Positions 57,514-64,000 of a stretch of DNA of 64,000 bases are shown piece by piece. Location: contig OX421961.1 of the NCBI GenBank assembly GCA_949128115.1, positions 107,678,363 through 107,742,362 on the forward strand. Direction: 5' to 3'. Source of the stretch: Anaspis maculata (lineage: Eukaryota > Arthropoda > Insecta > Coleoptera > Scraptiidae). Both the position numbers and the translations under genes were made by a program. A model generated the notes under the pieces. That model was not told the origin of the DNA. It ran no database searches and saw nothing but the letters and a program-made list of their open reading frames with translations. Each line of letters begins with the position of its first letter. Position 1 is the first letter of the stretch.

Positions 57514-60500
57514 TAAATAAAAATTTCATGTATACCTACAAATAATCACTTGGAATTTTTCATCAAATTTTGAGTAGATTTTCTTTTAATCCGGGATTTG
57601 ATTTGATGTACAAATCAGTTATTCTTGAAACTTGAACGAGGCTATCCGGTTCGTCTGCTGAAAACAAGAATGCCTTCATCTTAATTCAATAATATTGCCA
57701 TGCCATCGAAATCAAAATCACGCGTGGGTAAAATCAGTGCAGTCAGAGACACGATTTCCGTATTTACTCAATCTATGTACTCAATTATCACCACCAGCCT
57801 CTGGTAAACATTAGAAACTGATAACTGAACTGGTGGTAAGTATATGAACTATATCCTAGCAATAATAAAATATGAAATAGGTAGTATACCTAACCTACCT
57901 ATCGAAAACAGAATCACGATGAGTATTTATGCAGGGAATGATGAATATAGGTAGATACAAAAAAGAGCGATGCAAATTACTCGGAAGCAACCACTTAGTT
58001 ATTACAGGTATATCAATTTATTTGTAACACATGTTATTTACGTCACAAAACCGAACCAGTGTATAATAGAGATAACAATTTTTCTGACCACAAAGAAGCC
58101 AGGCCGCACAAAAAGCAGTCCTCCGGTGTTTCGGGTCGTTTCGCCGGGCGGTCAGATTATTAGAAAGCGAATTAGTAAATGGGACCTCACGAACTCCTGA
58201 GGTTTAGGTTCACCGCCGGCCCCAAAGTTGTATACGGTCCCAAAACTCGAGTCAAAGGAGAGGAGTTCCTTTGGCGGTGGTGATAGTGGTGGCGGTATAG
58301 CATTAGGTAGTGGCAGTGCGGGAAGTTTTAAAACTTGACTCTTATTGAAATTAGTTGATTCAATAAGTTGTACTAAGTGGTGCACTTGAGGTTCCGCAAT
58401 CCGACCGTGGTGCAAATGCAATAATTGTTGATTGTTGTGAGTGAAGAGGAGAATAAGACGAGAGAGCAAACAGCGGAGGATTTCCGCTTAAAGACCCAAA
58501 TCAACAGTTTGTGTGAGTATCTCAGTACACACTTTGATGTTATACGTGGTCATTGTCTTTGCGGTTTCTGGATGTGAACATATAACAGGGACAAGGGGTT
58601 GCCGGTTGTTGCCAGCCTATAATGGGGTGTTTGACTTCAGCCTCCTCTGGCTGATATTGTGTTACGTCGGTGTATACATACATACCCTGACCCCTGACCC
58701 ACCTTTGAATGCCGTATTGTTCTGATAGGTCCCGATTTCCGACTTCCGAGGGTTTTCTTACAATAAATCACATAAACATAAATTTGTAACAGGTCAGATT
58801 TAGCTCATTGAAATCCACAGTTGCTGCTGCGAAGCCGTCAGTCAGCTGGGATCAAGTTGAGGATTTCATCTGTTTTAGATCCATCTAACCTGAATTTAGG
58901 CGATGGGTCTTAGGACGCCGTGTTACTTATGTGAAGTAATTCAAGAGTAACAAATTGGAGCAAGAATTTGCCTTATTTGGAGTAATGGAATGGCCGAGGA
59001 AATGGCTTTAACCAGAGGGCTAGTAAATGAAGCAATTAAGTTTTAACCAGTTCTTCAAGCTCGTAATCCATCACCTACCACTAACTACTTTTACTATAAA
59101 CACAACCAAGTTGTTAGTAGTGAGTAGTCCCTCTCATTCTCAACTTAAATACTTAATTTGTTTTCAATTTATTCAAATTGGAGCATAATGGGATAACGAT
59201 TTTGTGTTAAATGTCAACGACACTCAATTTTTGCCGAGCCATGTGACTTTACTTGCTTACAAGTCTTAATTAATGTTCTTGTACTAGATTATGCGACCAG
59301 CTCCACATTAGCATTTTCGAGAACACATTCCGTGATGTAGTGCTATATGGCGAGTAATTAATGCAAATCGTATGACCATGATGCATCCGACATCATTCGG
59401 TTCCAAGTCCCAATTTCGATCCTTCCGGTGCGCTGGTCGTGGTCCTTTTGTCGTGTCCCAAAACCAGACGATTGATCACAGGTGTAATTAGCCAAAAACA
59501 CTGGACCGGAATCCGGAAACGCGTCGTCCCAAAATTCTTTGAATCCTTTTTTTATGTATAAACAAACAGTTGTGCGCGTAAAAGTCAAGATTGGACTAAA
59601 CTGCATTAAAAACAATAACAGAGCAAATTGTTCGCGTTTAAAAATATCGGCTTGGTAACAGACATAACTTACAACGAAACTGCTCATTATTAGGGTTATT
59701 AGTTTAAACTTTAAACGGTTAAAATGGTCAACTTGAGTACTCCATTAAATTACGAATTACGCAACAAGTATTCTTGTAATGCATTTTTCAAATGCGTTTC
59801 TCAATTTCTTTTGCATCAGTAATGGAAGCTGCATTAGCTCCTAAGGGCTTGGAAGTCTTGAACAAATATCTTCGTGAAAAGTTTAAATATGAAAAGTTCG
59901 AGGAAAAGTGCAACTTTTTTTCGAAGTACATATTTCATTTTCTTACAGAATAAAATTCTCACCAATAAAGTTTACTTTTGTCATTTTATCATAAAGTATT
60001 CGTGGCAGTAGTAAAAGGGATAACTTGTAGTCGTTTTGTAGTACAAGTTACATTACCTTACATTCCTAGCCTACCTACACCTACACTATTACCTATATAG
60101 GTCTTCACCACCCATACAAGTCTGACTGATGAATCCTCGATCACTGAGTGATATCTTTTGCATAATGATACAATTCGTTTTATTACCTACGAGGATTTAA
60201 TTATATGTGCCTCAATTAGCTTTGCTTTGATAATCCCATCATATTTATCCGTACTTCATAGTAAGCGCCTGTTATGTCAAAAATCAGGATCTTGGGCTCA
60301 ACATGTCCAGTACTTACTTTGTTTAGTGTAGGTAATATTTTTTTTACAGCTTCATCTGACTTATTGCTTATTGAACATAATATCCCACCTACCTGTACCA
60401 AAATACTTGAAGTAATGATCATATAGGTTCCTAGAGCAAAATTCAGTGTTATGGGCTGAATCGAAAGAAAAAACACAAGGAACCGAAAGTTATTGGGGAT

Positions 60501-60710
60501 TTAAAAGCCTTGACTCATTGACCCATCAACATTGATCTTGGCCGACTAGTCTCGGAGCTGTCGCTTTCCGTGCAGCCAGGCTTGAAAAGTATAAATTCTT
60601 GCGATTGCGTATGGTGAATCTAAACTTAGCAACAATTTGAGTGATACCCGAAAACTTCGCTTTACTTCAACGCGGTTATATGGAGAAAAAAGAACTACAG
60701 ATTTTCTTAT
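57514..60710. other. Mostly unique sequence; one candidate exon
   Basis: No repeats of the window's families were recognised here. Apart from the candidate exon on the minus strand at 58190-58469, frames such as 59358-59687 (-) and 60216-60476 (-) are unrecognised. Confidence 0.35.
58190..58469 (-). CDS. Candidate proline-rich coding exon
   Basis: The minus-strand frame reads through QQLLHLHHGRIAEPQ, then LPALPLPNAIPPPLSPPPKE, LLSFDSSFGTVYNFG and GGEPKPQEF. It ends at a plausible splice donor (TTC|GTGAGG, 58189/58190). The frame has no ATG of its own: it is open only back to a stop at ~58488, so a coding exon would need an upstream acceptor (polypyrimidine-rich DNA lies at 58420-58470). The composition looks more protein-like than other orphan frames here. 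I do not recognise the protein, and chance or UTR remain possible. Confidence 0.3.
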
Positions 60711-61341
60711 ACATGGTGATTCACCACAAAATGGACAAAGCCTGAGGGTAGGTCCAGTTTTCCCAGGCAAACCAGAATCTGGCTTTGAAAATTTTCTAAC
60801 GCTGTTCGTTTTGAAGTTACAGGGTGATTCATGTATTTTGAAGGCTGAAATTCAAGGCCATAATGGATCATCTGCGAATATTTCAAAATATCACTTCACA
60901 AAAAATCCTAACCTTAAAAATTTTCAGGATTATCAAAATTTTATTGACAGCTCAATGGTGCCAAGCAATTTTTTTTGCGATACTTATAGCATGTTTTATG
61001 TAGTTTCTGAATGTGAAAATAAATTTTTAAAATATACATACAGAACGTCTTTTCGAAAAAAACTTTGAAGTTTTTTCTATCAAGGCCGGCCCTGGAAATT
61101 TCGAACTGCTTGATTAGGCGATGTGTCAACTATCAATAGTAGAATTGACGCACAAAATTTCAATCGAATCCATTGGATCGTTCTAAAGATATGGCTTATT
61201 TAAAAATCGACAAAATACATGAATCACCCTGTAACTTAAAAACGAACAGCGTTAAAAAATTTTCAAAGCCAGATCCTGGTTTGCCTAGAAAAACTGGACC
61301 TATCCTTAAGCTATGTTCATTTGGTGGTGAATCACCCTGTA
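60711..61341. mobile_element. Foldback element A, internally deleted copy
   Basis: The left terminus (CATGGTGATTCACCAC...CAGGGTGATTCATG) matches about 130 bases of the 3160 end. After a deletion, the right arm runs complete from GGCTGAAATTCAAGGCCATA to the terminal GGTGAATCACCCTG followed by TA. Non-coding; the 60637-61068 frame crosses element boundaries. Confidence 0.85.
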
Positions 61342-63619
61342 TGCCGCTTGATTGAGAGTAATCCCAGATTTCTTTGCACGGGCATTTTTGAGAAGCACAC
61401 ACCACACACCAATATCTCGGAATGGTGTTGGAGTTATGATACTATTTTTTTTTTGCATTTTTATACAGGTGTCCCACGAAATAACAGCCATTTTTCTGAG
61501 GTCCTCCGTTTGCAATTCAGTCCATGATCAATTGCTGCTCTACTGCTCTATATTCCAATATAATTGACAGCCACGATTTTTTTTCTAAATATCGCAACGA
61601 GGTCCACTTCTTTCTCAAACTACAAATTTCATAAATAATGTAGGTACTTCCAAAAGAAAGACTCCAAGGATGTGAGGCTGGGGGATCTCGGTGACCTCGC
61701 ATGGGTAACCCCTCGACCTGTCTGAATCTCCACTGGATTGGGTAAGCTGTATCTAGATGGCGTGGCACAGCCACGGCAAAGTGACAGAATGGTCCCAAGT
61801 TAGTCAATGTTTTTAGCGAATTTTTGTAGGAAATATGCTATTAGCCGCGCTTTGAAGTCCGTCCGTCTGTCCGTTCGTCCGTTTGCCTTGAACGTTGTAG
61901 TTGAATTCTTCCTTAACTATAAAAGTCGTGGCGGTATCGGGTTTATTGTAAATGAATGCTTATTGTCTGCGGATGGGAATAGGCACCAAAAATATTTGGC
62001 TTGGCCGCGCGATTGCAAGAATTTTTTTTTATTGTTCAAAAACTCGGTATTCAACGCTACACTGTGAACTTTTACATCGAGGAATCTTGCGAACATTCTA
62101 GATACATGCATACATACAGCGAACGAAATATGCAGAAAGTAATGAAGAAATTTTGAATGAAAGAATCATTTTGATTCTCTTATTGCTATGGAAGATACAA
62201 CCTTTTTAAGCAGCGGGTTCAGCCCTGCGATTCCACAAAGTGAAAATTATGTGTTTTTACTGCAGTGTAAACTTCGACATCGCGACAATTTGCGTCCCAT
62301 TACACATGGATGCATGCATACATTCAGCGATTGAAATGTGCTGCAAGAAATCAAGACATTTTTAGTGAAAGAATTAACTTGATTTATTTATTCTCAACAG
62401 TCGCGGCGCTGCGGTTCAGTAAGCTGGTCCTGACTACGTGCTTGGAACCGATATTGGTATAATTCTTAATTATAGGACATTTTCTAGTTTTGGTTGATCT
62501 GTTGTTTTCATTTATTATTGACTACTCGTGTTTTCATGAAGATTGATGATTTCTTGTGGGTCTAGTCAAAACAGTCTACTCATATGTAGGTACTCCGAAA
62601 ATGCGGTCATGAGACTCACCCCCGTAAGGAATTGGCTACTTGTTTATTCCATCAACGATAACTTTAGATGAACATTTTGTGGGAAATCTTCATATTTAGT
62701 TGTAAATATATTTATATTTATTTGGTCTTTAGTTAATCGTTCATCGAGTAAGTGAGGTTCTACCAAGTGATCATTGGCCGCTTTCATAAGACGGGAGCAG
62801 CTACCGCTACGCTCCTTCGGAACTGTTGGCGTCTTACGAACGCATTGTTGGAAGTAGCGGTGACTGGCGGTGACACATCCAGCGCCGCGTCAAGAATAGC
62901 CGAAAATATAATCTGGTCTTGGAGAATTTCACCCAGTGCTATAGCTCGATGGTCTATATTTAACAAGCGATTCACATTAGCTGAGAAAAAAACTTATAAT
63001 CTTCAAAAATTCAAAACAGCACTCAAGGTAAACAGCACTGAACAACAGTCTTGAACCCATAAAATGTCAGAATGGCACTTGCGAACATCAAAATTTAACG
63101 TTTCTCTCATTCTTCCACCTCCCACTCCTATCGCTCACTATGCATGCTACCAAAATGTAGCGAACTTCCGAGCCGCTACAAAACATGGCCGTCCGCTCCG
63201 AGCGGAGCGGAAAATTAGCGCACCGTTCACAGGACAAATCGGTAACAGTTCCACAACTGTTGTGACTTATGAATGCGGCCATTGATACTTTCCCACCAAA
63301 CATTCACAGACAGCTTTTGTTGAAGGTGTGTCCATAGGTATAGTAGAGTGAGGAGTGAGGACTTTCTCGTGACCCCCCAAAATTTCGGCTGCAGATTCTG
63401 ATTTGCCTCAGTAAGTGCGTTTTCCCTTAAGACATGTCCGTTATTTAATGCGTTACCCTGTAGGTAAAATAAGATATTTGAGATCTTTTTTCGGATATTT
63501 GTATTGTTAAACACATATTCTCAAAAAAAAAAAAGATTTTGAGGCGAATTTGGAGGCGTTCAGTGCCAATCAGTTGAATCTAACTGGTTGAAGTAGACCG
63601 AGGGCGGCGTGAGGGCAGC
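61342..63619. other. Unassigned sequence, no supported gene
   Basis: It includes an imperfect (CCGT)n tract (61858-61890) and a GC-richer stretch at 62790-62900 with an open frame (62752-63054, +) that I do not recognise. No repeat copies detected. Confidence 0.35.
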
Positions 63620-63915
63620 CGGTCAAGCTGATTGTGTTAGTTACGAAGAGATGGGAATTAAATCTCCTCCGATTCCTCGTACGAAGTTTAGTTGCCCTAT
63701 TTTTAGTCAAAAGAGGCGTTCAGTGCCAACCAATTGATGTGCATCTGAAATTCTGAGTTGTGTGTTGTAACTTTTTAGTTGCAATTTTTTCCATTTCTTT
63801 GATTTTATTGATTGGCACTAAACGCCCCCTTAAACTGAAAATAGAGCAACGAAACTTGGTACGAGAAGTGAGGCGAAGATTATTCTCATTTACTTATAGC
63901 ATAATCAGTTGAAAA
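63620..63915. repeat. Inverted repeat near the window end (GGCGTTCAGTGCCAA)
   Basis: AGGCGTTCAGTGCCAACCAAT (63714) pairs with the inverse ATTGGCACTAAACGCC (63812). Outer pairing continues through CCTCGTACGAAGTTTAGTTG / CAACGAAACTTGGTACGAG and beyond. A third copy of GGCGTTCAGTGCCAATCA lies at 63554 in direct orientation. Probably a foldback or MITE; the right limit may be beyond the window. Confidence 0.65.
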
Positions 63916-64000
63916 TTTGAAGATATTAATGCTGTTAATCATTGAAGATATGGGAGTCAAAGGTTGGGATTTCTCACTATTCTCGAAATTCTGAGTTGAA

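Noticed and set aside
60637..61068. 143-codon plus-strand ORF
   Set aside because: It crosses from flanking DNA into foldback A; the equivalent stretch at 3160-4622 has different frames.

Overview
This looks like about 64 kb of nuclear DNA from an arthropod, most likely an insect. It is AT-rich and spliced, and it is packed with eukaryotic transposable elements (hAT, mariner-like, PIF/Harbinger-like, LINE, solo LTRs, tRNA-derived repeats). Short GTAGGTACCTAC-type motifs occur throughout. ZMYM1-like hAT transposases together with these motifs make me lean to a sternorrhynchan hemipteran (whitefly, mealybug, aphid), but that is only a guess. I found no confidently recognisable host protein-coding gene, no functional tRNA or rRNA and no CRISPR. 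Nearly all protein similarity is to broken mobile-element genes.

Layout. 1-5 kb: a repeat family (Rep-1), a LINE ORF1 remnant, and a LINE reverse transcriptase fragment split by a 1.46-kb foldback element. 6.5-8.4 kb: a foldback element and a TTA-flanked MITE. 9.1-10.1 kb: a decayed DDE transposase. 11.6-17.05 kb: an old hAT transposase pseudogene interrupted by a non-autonomous hAT (exact 8-bp target duplication), which itself contains a smaller MITE; then a 1-kb foldback. 22.07-25.79 kb: three back-to-back palindromes inside one pair of inverted ends. 26.8-27.9 and 34.3-34.5 kb: LTR copies. 28.2-31.0 kb: a region bounded by ~260-bp inverted repeats, holding a possible piggyBac-like remnant, a near-perfect 42-bp hairpin and an inverted Rep-1 copy. 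36.18-41.87 kb: a complete hAT transposon with 14-bp terminal repeats, a perfect 8-bp target duplication and a broken two-exon transposase. 41.9-43.0 and 48.3-49.4 kb: foldbacks. 50.9-51.8 kb: a hammerhead-ribozyme-like sequence beside a solo LTR. 52.3-55.0 kb: a second direct Rep-1 copy with a nested MITE. 55.9-57.5 kb: two adjacent foldbacks. 60.7-61.3 kb: another copy of the first foldback. The window ends inside a further inverted repeat.

How the parts relate. The window reads as a layered record of insertions. Precise target duplications and reading frames give the order of several events: foldback into LINE RT; hAT-MITE into hAT gene and MITE into hAT-MITE; TTA-MITE into hAT; MITE into Rep-1. 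The two most unusual signals are the hammerhead-type ribozyme core (catalytic core, GUC cleavage triplet, three helices) near 51.0 kb and the serial palindrome array at 22-25.8 kb. Long hairpin-forming DNA is so frequent here that the locus could be a source of double-stranded RNA, which is inference only.
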